A stretch of 64,000 bases of DNA from JANNPJ01 sp965200525 (GTDB lineage: Bacteria; Actinomycetota; Actinomycetes; Actinomycetales; Kineosporiaceae), in contig OZ241368.1 of assembly GCA_965200525.1 (NCBI GenBank), forward strand, positions 310,001 to 374,000, in the 5' to 3' direction. The notes beneath the pieces are model-generated. The model did no database searches. It was not told the DNA's origin and was given only the letters and a program-made list of their open reading frames with translations. Shown here one piece after another: positions 16,619 through 24,304 of this stretch (within the stretch, counting starts at the first letter, position 1; each line of letters begins with the position of its first letter). Position numbers and translations under genes: made by a program.

Positions 16619-18574
16619 ATGCCGCCGACATCGCCTCGCCGTTCTGCACTCATCATTGCGACGTCGCACTACGAGGACAGCAATTTCAAGAAGCTGCGCG
16701 TCCCGGGTCGGGACGCCGAATCCCTGGCCCAGGTGCTGGCCGACCCCGAGATCGGCAATTTCGACGTGCACAGGCTGTTGGACAAGTCCCAGCGCCAGAT
16801 CATGCGCGCCGTCGCCACGCTCTGTAAGAACCTGCGACCGATTGACTCGCTACTCATCCACGTTTCCTGCCATGGAGTGCTGGATGCAGCCGGCAACCTG
16901 TACTACGCCACCACGGACTCCGAAAGCGGCGATGCGCTCTCAGGTACGGCCATCCGGTCCGAATGGCTGAACGCCGAGATGTCGGACTCGCGAGCGGGAG
17001 CCAAGGTTCTCTTTCTTGACTGCTGCCACAGTGGCGCCTTCGGTGACCGCCGCAAGGGTGCACCGGAGCTCAACCTGCAGACCCACTTCAAGGGGCAAGG
17101 GTTGGCCGTTCTCACCGCCTCCAACGCCACCGAATATGCCTATGAGCGCGATGAGTTCGTCGGAGAGGACGCCATCTCGGTGTTCACCTCTGCGGTCGTT
17201 GAAGGACTGAGGACCGGTGACGCCGACAACGACCAGGACGGCGACGTCAGCATTGACGACCTCTACCAGTACGTCTATGCCGAGGTGCGCAAGTCCGAGT
17301 CGCGCCAAACGCCGCAGTTGTTCCTGAACGGCGCGCAGGGCCGATTGGTTGTTGCCTCCAACCCCAGAGGCCCGGCGCCCAAACCGCTGCCACCCTTCCT
17401 CGACAAGGCGTTGAACAGTCGCGACCTCCAGGTGCGCAACGACGCGGTCACATTTCTCGGCACGCTACTGGCCGGCGAGGACGGGTTGGCTGCGACCGCA
17501 CTGCAACTCCTGGAGTTCTACACCCAGTCCGTCGACCAGGCCCGCGCCGTCCTGGCCCGCGACGTCCTGTCTACGGCCGACCGGACCGTCGTGGAACCGG
17601 CAGTCCCTTCACCCACCGCCAGCGCGACTGTGCGAGGCGCGCAACCAGGCCTGCTCGCGGTGTTGCTCGCCGACCAGGCCCGCGAAGAGGCTGCGGCGAT
17701 CACGGCGAAGGCGAACGCGACGCTGGACAAGGTCAACGCAGCGGCCGAGCAGGCCGAGATCGCGAGCCGACAGCGGATCGAAGCCGCGCTCGCTCAGGCG
17801 ACGCAGTTAGTGGCCGAAGCCGAGCAACGCGCCGCGGCCGCTGAGCAGCGCGCAACAAAAGCGGTCACCCAGGCTGAAGCCGTGCTTCGCGACGCTGACG
17901 AACACGCGAAGCACCTGGTCGGCAACGCCCGCCGCAGTGCCGATGCTGTCATCGCCGAAGCCCGCGCACATGCCGACCGGGTCCGCGACGAGCCAACGAA
18001 TACGGACGCCGACCAACTGCTCGAGTCGACCATGGCCCAGGCGACCCGACTGGTGGACGAGGCCGAGCAGCGCGCCTCGGTCGCCGAACAGCGCGCGTCG
18101 AGAGCTGTTTCCACAGCTGAAGCGGTTCGCTGGGACGCGGACGAGCACGCGAAGCAACTGGTCGGTAACGCCCGCCGCAACGCGGAGGCCGTCATCGCCG
18201 AAGCCCGATCACACGCCGACAAGGTTCTTACTGAGGCCAAGGGGGAAGCGGGCCGGACGCGCCGCGACACGCAGCGACAGGTGGATGAGCTGATCCTTCA
18301 ACGCGACAGCATCCTCGCCAACCTCGACGAGTTGCGTTCCATTCTCGGCGTCGATGTTGTTGCGGATGATGAAGGCGCGGCTGAGACACCGGCCAAGCCC
18401 TTCACCACGACGGTCAGAGGTCTTGATCCCACCCAGGTCGACCGGTACAGGGCGGACGTAGAGGCTCACGGCTATCGGCCGCCGCCCGCCTTTGACTTTG
18501 TCGTGCGAGGTTACGACCACGAGGAAGTCGAGGCCTGGCTTACGCAGATCAGGCCACACACCACTCCTGCCTGA
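16619..18574 (+). CDS. Caspase-like (C14) protease with EF-hand loop, coiled coil and DivIVA-like C-terminus
   Basis: 651 residues. Residues ~8-245 are a caspase/metacaspase fold: ALIIATSHYED start, catalytic His85 in HVSCHG, catalytic Cys136 in LFLDCCHSGAFGD, and a calcium-binding-type loop DNDQDGDVSIDD at 203-214. Residues ~345-575 are a long coiled coil containing an internal duplication (393-455 and 473-537 nearly identical). The C-terminus has two short DivIVA-like motifs, FTTTVRGLDPTQVDRY (595-610) and FDFVVRGYDHEEVEAWL (625-641). Known members cleave after Arg/Lys or acidic residues. The DivIVA part suggests membrane or pole localisation. Likely co-transcribed with the EACC1 gene. Confidence 0.9.
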   Translation: MPPTSPRRSALIIATSHYEDSNFKKLRVPGRDAESLAQVLADPEIGNFDVHRLLDKSQRQIMRAVATLCKNLRPIDSLLIHVSCHGVLDAAGNLYYATTDSESGDALSGTAIRSEWLNAEMSDSRAGAKVLFLDCCHSGAFGDRRKGAPELNLQTHFKGQGLAVLTASNATEYAYERDEFVGEDAISVFTSAVVEGLRTGDADNDQDGDVSIDDLYQYVYAEVRKSESRQTPQLFLNGAQGRLVVASNPRGPAPKPLPPFLDKALNSRDLQVRNDAVTFLGTLLAGEDGLAATALQLLEFYTQSVDQARAVLARDVLSTADRTVVEPAVPSPTASATVRGAQPGLLAVLLADQAREEAAAITAKANATLDKVNAAAEQAEIASRQRIEAALAQATQLVAEAEQRAAAAEQRATKAVTQAEAVLRDADEHAKHLVGNARRSADAVIAEARAHADRVRDEPTNTDADQLLESTMAQATRLVDEAEQRASVAEQRASRAVSTAEAVRWDADEHAKQLVGNARRNAEAVIAEARSHADKVLTEAKGEAGRTRRDTQRQVDELILQRDSILANLDELRSILGVDVVADDEGAAETPAKPFTTTVRGLDPTQVDRYRADVEAHGYRPPPAFDFVVRGYDHEEVEAWLTQIRPHTTPA

Positions 18575-18577
18575 CCG

Positions 18578-18799
18578 TCACAGCGGCTCGTATCGCCGAT
18601 GCTCGATCCGCAGGGGAACGCCTTCCAACTCGGCAACCTGCAGCCGCGCCGGTACCTCGGCGTCGGGGGCGAGGCTCACCACGAGCACCGGCGCCCCCTC
18701 CCGCAGCATCGCACCGACGCCGGTCACCCCCGGCTGGGCCATGATCCAGCCCTCGTTGCGGCGCTGGACGGCGACCACCTCGTCATAGCTATCGGCCAT
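18578..18799 (-). CDS. Small protein homologous to the prodomain of the adjacent trypsin-like protease
   Basis: 73 residues. Its full length resembles residues 4-78 of the divergently encoded protease at 18933: EVVAVQRRNEGWIMAQPGVTGV here against ELVAVKSRVEAEYLGRPGVTGV there, and both close with an ERRYE/EHRRYE-type end. It contains no catalytic part. A free-standing prodomain could act as an inhibitor or folding helper in trans. It runs tail-to-tail with the caspase gene (3-base gap) and head-to-head with the protease gene. Confidence 0.7.
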   Translation of the reverse strand: MADSYDEVVAVQRRNEGWIMAQPGVTGVGAMLREGAPVLVVSLAPDAEVPARLQVAELEGVPLRIEHRRYEPL

Positions 18800-18932
18800 C
18801 CCCCCAGTCTCGCCGTGCCGCTGATCGGGGGCCAGGTGTTTCTGGCATGTATCTGGCCTGGTCGGTCCCTACTCCTGTCAGGCACAGGGTCTCCACCTGG
18901 AGGTCCTGAGGGCGCAGACAGGAGAGAGACCC

Positions 18933-20348
18933 ATGGCAACGGTGGAGGAACTCGTAGCGGTCAAGAGCCGAGTCGAGGCCGAGTATCTCGGCCGGCCCGG
19001 CGTCACCGGCGTCGACGTCGGTTTCAAGCAGGTCGGCGGCGAGCTGACCGACCAGATCGCCATCCGGGTCAGCGTCGAGGAGAAGCGGGACGACGTCCCG
19101 GCCGACCAGCGGGTGCCGGCGGAGATCGACGGCAACCCGACCGACGTCCTGGAGCGGCGGTACGAACTGCAGGTGGCCTCCGAGGCCGTCGACGTCTCGG
19201 CCCAGGCCGACACCACGCACTACCCCTCGCTGCAGGGCGGCGTCAGCATGGGTCCCAGCCGCGTCGTCGGAGGCTCGATCTTCGCCGGCACCCTCGGGGC
19301 GATCGTGATCGACGGCGTGACGAACCAGCGGGCGGCGCTGACCAACTTCCACGTCGCCTGCGTCGACTCCACCTGGTCGGTCGGTGACCGGCAGGTTCAG
19401 CCCAGCCGGATCGACACCGGCGTCGTGCCCGGTGACGAGTTCGGCGCCATCGCCCGGGCCGTGCTCTCGGACCACGTGGACGGCGCGCTCATCTCCATCG
19501 ACGCCGGCAAGACGACCGTGGCCACGATCACCGAGATCGGCAACGTTCGCGGCGTGAAGCCGGCCACGCTCGGCACGGCCGTGCGCAAGCGGGGGCGCAC
19601 CACCGGCCTGACCTACGGCACGATCGACGGCATCTCCTCCACCGTGAACGTCGACTACGGCCCCGGTATCGGCGTGAAGACGCTGCACGACCAGGTCAGC
19701 GTGGCCGCCGACACCACCCACAACGCCATGTTCTCCGACCACGGCGACTCGGGGTCGGTGATCGTCGACGGGAACGGCTACATCGTCGCCCTGCTGTTTG
19801 CCGGTGCCGGCGCGGGCACCGTGGGCAACCCGATCGCCTCGGTGCTGTCCGAGCTCAACGTCACCGTCGCCGTCACCAAGGCGATCATCAAGGACATCAA
19901 GGACGGCGCCAAGGACTTTATCAAGGACAAGGACCACAAGGAGCGGGCCAAGGACATTATCAAAGACAAGGAGGTGAAGGAGCGGGTCAAGGACGTGATC
20001 AAGGATAAGGAAATCGTCCTGGACAACAAGCGCCTCAAGGACGTGCGCGACGTCAAGATCATCGAAGGCCCGCCAGTCATCGACCCCGGACCGCTGGGCC
20101 CCGGCCCCGGGCCCGCCCAGCAGAGCGGGCAGGCCGCCCTCGAGCAGCGACTGGGGGCCCTGGAGGCCCAGCTCGGCCAGCTGACCAGCTTCATCGGGGC
20201 CGAACTGCGCCCGGACCTGTCGGCCTCGGCCTTCTCCGGGGAGCAGCAGCTCGCCGCCGACGACCTCGACCAGTTGCGGGCCGAACTGCAGCAGCAGGTC
20301 GACTCCGCGGTGGCCGCCAAGTCCGAACTGGACGGCCCCCAGGCCTGA
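18933..20348 (+). CDS. Trypsin-like serine protease with N-terminal prodomain and Lys/Asp-rich C-terminal tail
   Basis: 471 residues, no signal peptide. Residues 1-85: prodomain also present as a solo gene. Residues ~100-315: trypsin-like fold with His140 (LTNFHVACV), Asp183 (HVDGALISID) and Ser273 (SDHGDSGSVIV). Residues ~319-376: highly charged repeats of the KDxxKDKxxKER type (for example IKDKDHKERAKDIIKDKE). Residues 380-400 are Pro/Gly-rich and 400-462 a coiled coil. RBS gagagac precedes the ATG. It heads an operon with the two ATP-grasp-type genes. The lysine/aspartate tail is unusual for a protease and could be a target of those enzymes (inference). Confidence 0.88.
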   Translation: MATVEELVAVKSRVEAEYLGRPGVTGVDVGFKQVGGELTDQIAIRVSVEEKRDDVPADQRVPAEIDGNPTDVLERRYELQVASEAVDVSAQADTTHYPSLQGGVSMGPSRVVGGSIFAGTLGAIVIDGVTNQRAALTNFHVACVDSTWSVGDRQVQPSRIDTGVVPGDEFGAIARAVLSDHVDGALISIDAGKTTVATITEIGNVRGVKPATLGTAVRKRGRTTGLTYGTIDGISSTVNVDYGPGIGVKTLHDQVSVAADTTHNAMFSDHGDSGSVIVDGNGYIVALLFAGAGAGTVGNPIASVLSELNVTVAVTKAIIKDIKDGAKDFIKDKDHKERAKDIIKDKEVKERVKDVIKDKEIVLDNKRLKDVRDVKIIEGPPVIDPGPLGPGPGPAQQSGQAALEQRLGALEAQLGQLTSFIGAELRPDLSASAFSGEQQLAADDLDQLRAELQQQVDSAVAAKSELDGPQA

Positions 20349-20387
20349 TCCGGCCTTGCTCACCCCACTCGACCACCAGGAGGACCC

Positions 20388-21203
20388 GTGTTGCTCGTGC
20401 TCTGCGACATCGACGATCTCGGCGCCCTGAGCGTCGCTCGCCACGCCCGGGTGCGGGGCATCGACTGCCAGGTCCTCACCGTGCAGGAGCTGTCGTTCGC
20501 GGTGCGGCGCTCGCACCGGATCGACGCCGAGGGCATCCGGACCGAGATCACCCTCGCCGACGGCCGGACCATCCGTGATGCCGATCTGAGTGCCGTCCTC
20601 AACCGGCTGCCCGCGGCGCCGGCCGGGGCGTGGCGGCACGCGAGTGCGGGCGAACGCGAATACGCCACCGCTGAACTGCACGCGTTCACGCTCAGTTGGC
20701 TGAGCGCCCTGGTGTGCCCGGTGCGCAACCGGCCGGCGCCGGAATCCCTGGGCGGAGCGGTGCTTCACCCGGTCGTCGCCCTGGCCGCGGCCGGGGCCTC
20801 GGGCCTTTCGTGCCCGCGGGTTCACCTGCGGGCCACGACGCAGGCGGATCCGGCGTCCTCGATCCTGACCGCCGCCGCGGCGGCGGCCGGGGCCGGGGCC
20901 CGCGCCGTCCACGTGGTCGCCATCGACGGGGAGGTGGTGGCTCCGGAGATGCCGGCCGCCGTGCGGGCCGGGGTGCGGGGGTTCGCCGAGGCCATCGGGG
21001 CGGGGCAGGCGCTGCTGGGCGTCGACTTCGTGGTCGCCGGCGACGAGTGGTGGTTCGCCGGCACCAGTCCGTTCGCCGACCTCGCCCTGTCCCCGGCGGT
21101 GGCCGACCGGTTGCTGGAGGTGCTGGGCTGTGCTCCGGGCTGTGCCCCGGGCCTGGATCAAAACCTGCTCCGGGACGTCGAGTTCGAGGCGGTGGCGTCG
21201 TGA
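20388..21203 (+). CDS. Degenerate ATP-grasp-like protein (predicted non-catalytic partner)
   Basis: 271 residues; AGGAGGACC lies before GTG/TTG at 20388. The N-terminal half resembles the pre-ATP-grasp domain of MvdD/RimK-type ligases (LVLCDIDDLGALSVARHARV, then TIRDADLSAVLNRLPAAP). The C-terminal half aligns with the next gene, but the metal-binding box there, FEVNPSPGF, reads WFAGTSPFAD here, so the acidic residue and Asn are lost, and much of the nucleotide-binding core is missing. Start of the next gene overlaps this stop (GTGA), implying coupled translation and a complex. Predicted scaffold or substrate-recognition subunit. Confidence 0.7.
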   Translation: MLLVLCDIDDLGALSVARHARVRGIDCQVLTVQELSFAVRRSHRIDAEGIRTEITLADGRTIRDADLSAVLNRLPAAPAGAWRHASAGEREYATAELHAFTLSWLSALVCPVRNRPAPESLGGAVLHPVVALAAAGASGLSCPRVHLRATTQADPASSILTAAAAAAGAGARAVHVVAIDGEVVAPEMPAAVRAGVRGFAEAIGAGQALLGVDFVVAGDEWWFAGTSPFADLALSPAVADRLLEVLGCAPGCAPGLDQNLLRDVEFEAVAS

Positions 21204-22156
21204 CGGTGCTGATGTGGGGAGTTCCCAGCGAGTCCCCGATGGCGCTGGTCGCCGGGGCGCTGAGCGCGCTCGGGACTGACGTCGTCTGGGCTCACCCCAG
21301 CCGCTCGGGCTTGTGCGACGTGGAGATCCGCTTCGACGACCGCCTGGACGTCGTCCTCACGATCGAGGGGCGGACCCTGGGCCTGGACGACCTCACCGGC
21401 ATCTACCTGCGCCCGGTCGACCCCGACGCCGTCCCCGAGCTCGCCGCGGCCCCGTTCGACGACCCCCGCCGAGCGCACGCCCGCCGGGTGCACGACAGCC
21501 TGCTCGCCGTCACCGAGCTGGCCGCCCGGTTCTCCTCGTGCCGGGTACTGAACCCGCTGTCGGCGATGGCCTCCAACGTATCCAAACCCTTCCAGGCCCA
21601 GGCCGTGCTGAAGGCCGGCTTCGCGACCCCGGACACCCTGGTGAGCGACGCCGCCGAGGAGGTGCTGGCCTTCGCGGCCCGCCACGGCGAGGTCATCTAC
21701 AAGTCGACCAGCGGGATCCGTTCCATCGTCACCGCTTTCGACCCGCAGGCCGATCACGAGCGGCTGGCCCGGCTGCGCTGGTGCCCGGTGCAGTTCCAAG
21801 AACGGATCGCCGGCCCCGATGTGCGCGTCCACGTGATCGGCGAGCGCACCTTCGCGGCGATGGCCACCACGACCGCGGTGGACTACCGCTACGCCCGCGC
21901 CCAGGTCGGCGCCGACGCCACCCTGGCCGCCTACGAACTGGACGACGACATCGCCGAGCGGTGTGTGGGGCTGGCCGAGACGCTCGGCCTGCCGTTCGCC
22001 GGGATCGACCTCAAGCTGTGCCCGGACGGGCGGGTGGTGTGCTTCGAGGTCAACCCCTCCCCCGGGTTCTCCTGGTATGAGCAGGAGGCCGGCCTGCCGA
22101 TCTCCGAGGCCGTCGCCCACTACCTGACCGGTACCGCAACGACGACATCGCTTTGA
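21200..22156 (+). CDS. ATP-grasp ligase, MvdD/RimK-like
   Basis: 318 residues from GTG 21200 overlapping the previous stop by four bases. Pre-ATP-grasp N-terminus (DDLTGIYLRPVDPDAVPEL), then NPLSAMASNVSKPFQAQAVL, Lys in EVIYKSTSGIRSIVTAF, VQFQERIAGPDVRVHVIGER, and a complete metal/ATP box FAGIDLKLCPDGRVVCFEVNPSPGFSWYE (split here: FAGIDLKLCPDG and VCFEVNPSPGF). Such enzymes form amide or ester bonds using acyl-phosphate intermediates, for example in graspetide maturation or glutamylation. Substrate unknown; neighbours point to the protease two genes upstream or to the small amphipathic proteins nearby. Confidence 0.85.
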   Translation: MTVLMWGVPSESPMALVAGALSALGTDVVWAHPSRSGLCDVEIRFDDRLDVVLTIEGRTLGLDDLTGIYLRPVDPDAVPELAAAPFDDPRRAHARRVHDSLLAVTELAARFSSCRVLNPLSAMASNVSKPFQAQAVLKAGFATPDTLVSDAAEEVLAFAARHGEVIYKSTSGIRSIVTAFDPQADHERLARLRWCPVQFQERIAGPDVRVHVIGERTFAAMATTTAVDYRYARAQVGADATLAAYELDDDIAERCVGLAETLGLPFAGIDLKLCPDGRVVCFEVNPSPGFSWYEQEAGLPISEAVAHYLTGTATTTSL

Positions 22157-22443
22157 CAAGCAACCATTCCGACCGCTGCCCGCCGGGACGAGCGTCAGCG
22201 GCCGGCAGCTTGACAGTACCCACCCGCGCCGGCCTACCGGGGCGGCTCCTGATCAGGCCGACATCCGCAGGGCGGGCCAGGGCCATCAGCTCGGCGCCGA
22301 TCAGGAACACCGCGTTCAATGCCTGCGACACGCGGCCTAGAGTCACTCCGACTGACACCAGGGCGGCGAACAGGGTTGCCCCGAGCGAGGTCCGAGCAAC
22401 TCGGTGAACCGGATGCCGGTGGTCGCCGCACCGAGGTCGCGCG
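22157..22443 (-). pseudogene. Decayed 3' end of a second MFS transporter copy
   Basis: Reverse-strand sequence matches the 3' end of the intact transporter at 24305-25804: SVGVTLGRVSQALNAVFLIG here against PVGASLGRVSHAIDTVFLIG there. The nucleotide match also covers the intergenic stretch after the ATP-grasp stop (cgaccattccga-type block). It stops abruptly at about 22443 where the transposon begins. With the scar at 24083-24225 it marks a tandem duplication. Confidence 0.85.
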
Positions 22444-22448
22444 GTGCG

Positions 22449-22844
22449 TTATGCGTTTCGTTGGCTCTCGACGTAGCTGTTGACTGCCGTCAGGGACGGT
22501 CCCCCCACGGTCGCCACGAAGTAGCTGTTGGTCCAAAGCGTGGGCAGGCGGGAGCTTAGGTGGGGAAACTCTTGGCGCAAGAGTCGGGATGAACGGGCTT
22601 TGATGGACTTGACGAGGCGGTGGATGCCGTATTGCGGGTCACAGATCACATGAAGGTGCACGTTGTCGGGCATGGTTTCGAGTCCAACAATCGGGGCGTC
22701 CTTCTCGGCACACACCTCACGGATGATCGCTACGAGGCGATCGTCAACGTCATCGACGAGGACGGGGCGGCGGTATTTCGGGCACCACACGACGTCGTAG
22801 GTGCAGCGGTAGACGACTTGATTTTGGGTACGGATCTCGACCAT
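22449..22844 (-). CDS. tnpA: IS200/IS605 family Y1 transposase TnpA
   Basis: 131 residues from ATG 22844 (longer upstream frame rejected: it runs through the promoter region). HUH metal motif HLH at residues 63-65 (MPDNVHLHVICDP) and the nucleophilic Tyr124 in VNSYVESQ, spaced as in single-strand DNA transposases. Family-typical blocks YRCTYDVVWCPKYRRPVL and RLPTLWTNSYFVATVGG are present. Nothing disabling is seen. It would excise and insert the element as single-stranded circles. Confidence 0.95.
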   Translation of the reverse strand: MVEIRTQNQVVYRCTYDVVWCPKYRRPVLVDDVDDRLVAIIREVCAEKDAPIVGLETMPDNVHLHVICDPQYGIHRLVKSIKARSSRLLRQEFPHLSSRLPTLWTNSYFVATVGGPSLTAVNSYVESQRNA

Positions 22845-22882
22845 GAGGCCACTATATAGGTAGGTGCTGTATAGTACTGGCG

Positions 22883-24082
22883 GTGGAGGAGACGGTCCGT
22901 TACAACTACCGGCTTCGGCCCGGTGCTCACGCGACTGCCGTGCTTGAAGCCGAGTGGCACCGTTGCCGCTTCCTCTGGAATGAGGCCGTTCATCAGCAGC
23001 GCTGCGGTCGCAAGCCGACACGGTCCAAGCTGACTAAGTTGTTGACCGAGGCGAGGGCTCAGTTCGCGTGGTTGCGCGAGGGCTCGCAGAACGCGCAGGC
23101 GAACGTCCTGAGCAGTTACGCGACTGCCCTCGAGCAGTCTTTCAAGATCAAAGGTCGAGGGAAGCCCAAGATGAAGCGGCGCCGCGAAAGCCTGCCAACA
23201 CTTGCCTATACGCGCCGAGGTTTCTCGATCAACACCCGCTTTCGACTGCAACTGCCGAAAGGCGTCGAGATCCCGATCGTCTGGTCGCGGGAGCTGCCGT
23301 CCAGTCCGAGTTCGTGTCGGGTGTTCAAGGACTCGCTGGGTCACTGGTACGTGTCGTTCGTGGTCCGTCGCGAGGTTGTCCCGGCCGCGACCGCGACGGG
23401 CAAGTCGATTGGGGTCGACTGGGGTGTGGCCACCACTGCGGTCACCACTGATCCGGCATTCAATCTGCCGTACGCCGGGCATCGTAGGCGGTGCGCGGTT
23501 GAACTGGCCAAGGCTCAGCGAAGGATGTCGCGTCGGCGTAGGCCGCGAGGGCAGGCGCAGTCCAAGGGCTACCAGGAAGCCGTCCGCCAGGCCGCGAAGT
23601 TGCACAAGAAGGCCGCACGTCAGAACACTTACGCGGCCGGGGTATGGGCGAAGCGCGTCGTAGACAATCATGATCTGATCGCGATCGAGGATTTCAAACC
23701 GATCTTCCTGGCTAAGTCCATGATGGCGCGCAAAGCCGCTGATGCTGCAATCGGTGTGACGAAGCGGCAACTGATCGAGCGGGGAAACCGGGCGGGCCGG
23801 ACAGTGGTGTTGGTTCCGCCCGCTTATACGACGATGACCTGTTCGAGTTGCTTCGCGAGAGCCAAGCAGCGACTCGACCTGTCTGAAAGAACCTTCACGT
23901 GCGCGGCCTGCGGTTACACCGCCGGGCGGGACGAGAACGCTGCGAGGACGATCCTCGCCACGGCTGAACGCAACCGTGCAGGTGCTGACGACGTCAGACA
24001 GGACGCTGACCGCCTCCGGGTAGTCGACGTTGTGCGGTCCGAGCCTGAAATCCCCCGGCCTTTAGCCGTGGAGAGTCGTTAA
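22883..24082 (+). CDS. tnpB: RNA-guided endonuclease TnpB
   Basis: 399 residues from GTG 22883. RuvC-like catalytic residues are all in place: Asp179 (IGVDWGVAT), Glu269 (IAIEDFKP) and Asp350 (GRDENAARTI). The four zinc-binding cysteines are Cys320/Cys323 and Cys340/Cys343. N-terminal region begins RYNYRLRPGAHATAVLEAEW, as in the family. TnpB cuts DNA next to a target-adjacent motif using an omega RNA transcribed from the element's right end, favouring retention of the element. The reading frame is full length, so the nuclease is predicted active. Confidence 0.95.
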   Translation: MEETVRYNYRLRPGAHATAVLEAEWHRCRFLWNEAVHQQRCGRKPTRSKLTKLLTEARAQFAWLREGSQNAQANVLSSYATALEQSFKIKGRGKPKMKRRRESLPTLAYTRRGFSINTRFRLQLPKGVEIPIVWSRELPSSPSSCRVFKDSLGHWYVSFVVRREVVPAATATGKSIGVDWGVATTAVTTDPAFNLPYAGHRRRCAVELAKAQRRMSRRRRPRGQAQSKGYQEAVRQAAKLHKKAARQNTYAAGVWAKRVVDNHDLIAIEDFKPIFLAKSMMARKAADAAIGVTKRQLIERGNRAGRTVVLVPPAYTTMTCSSCFARAKQRLDLSERTFTCAACGYTAGRDENAARTILATAERNRAGADDVRQDADRLRVVDVVRSEPEIPRPLAVESR

Positions 24083-24083
24083 C
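23950..24083 (+). ncRNA. Probable omega RNA (reRNA) region of the IS605 element
   Basis: The 3' end of tnpB and the right end of the element carry the typical hairpin ccccggc-cttta-gccgtgg (about 24053-24071) followed by agagtcgttaac. In studied IS605 elements the guide RNA scaffold covers this part and its guide is the first flanking bases (here aaggacaaggagg). Position is inferred from family organisation. Confidence 0.5.
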
Positions 24084-24225
24084 AAGGACAAGGAGGTGTG
24101 CCACACCACGTCTGATCATCGAAGGGCCGCCAGTCATGGACCCCGGTCAACCCCTCCCCGGGTTCTCCTGGTGGGAGCAGGAGGCGTGCCTGCCGATCTC
24201 CGAGGCCGTCGCCCGATACCCCTGA
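24083..24225 (+). pseudogene. Chimeric scar of protease tail and ATP-grasp 3' end
   Basis: Three short stretches copied from the upstream operon are joined here: aaggacaaggaggtg from the protease Lys/Asp tail (compare 19967), gatcatcgaagggccgccag from the end of the tail (compare 20058), and gtcaacccctccccgggttc through the ATP-grasp stop region (compare 22050-22156). Internal deletions removed everything between. The match then continues into the transporter 3' flank. It is the right-hand partner of the remnant at 22157-22443. Confidence 0.85.
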
Positions 24226-24304
24226 CCGCAAAGTGACGAGTACCACAGCGACGACATCATGGTGACGAGCGACCATTCCGAGCCGATGCACGCTAGGACG
24301 AGCC

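Larger units (their letters stand above)
22444..24083. mobile_element. IS605-type element with divergent TnpA and TnpB
   Basis: Contains a Y1 HUH transposase gene on the reverse strand and a TnpB gene on the forward strand, arranged head-to-head as in IS605. The left limit is where the transporter remnant stops matching (about 22443); the right limit is where the protease-tail remnant begins (about 24083), just after the sequence GTCGTTAAC. Such elements have no terminal inverted repeats and make no target duplication, so ends are accurate only to a few bases. Confidence 0.88.

Noticed and set aside
19900..20060. A separate graspetide precursor gene near the ATP-grasp ligase.
   Set aside because: No small precursor-like ORF with its own ribosome site was found; the Lys/Asp-rich repeats are part of the protease frame.
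18789..21161. 790-codon reverse frame opposite the protease and ATP-grasp genes.
   Set aside because: It mirrors the GC-rich third positions of the forward genes, is full of Gly/Arg/Asp/His low-complexity sequence and has no recognisable domain.
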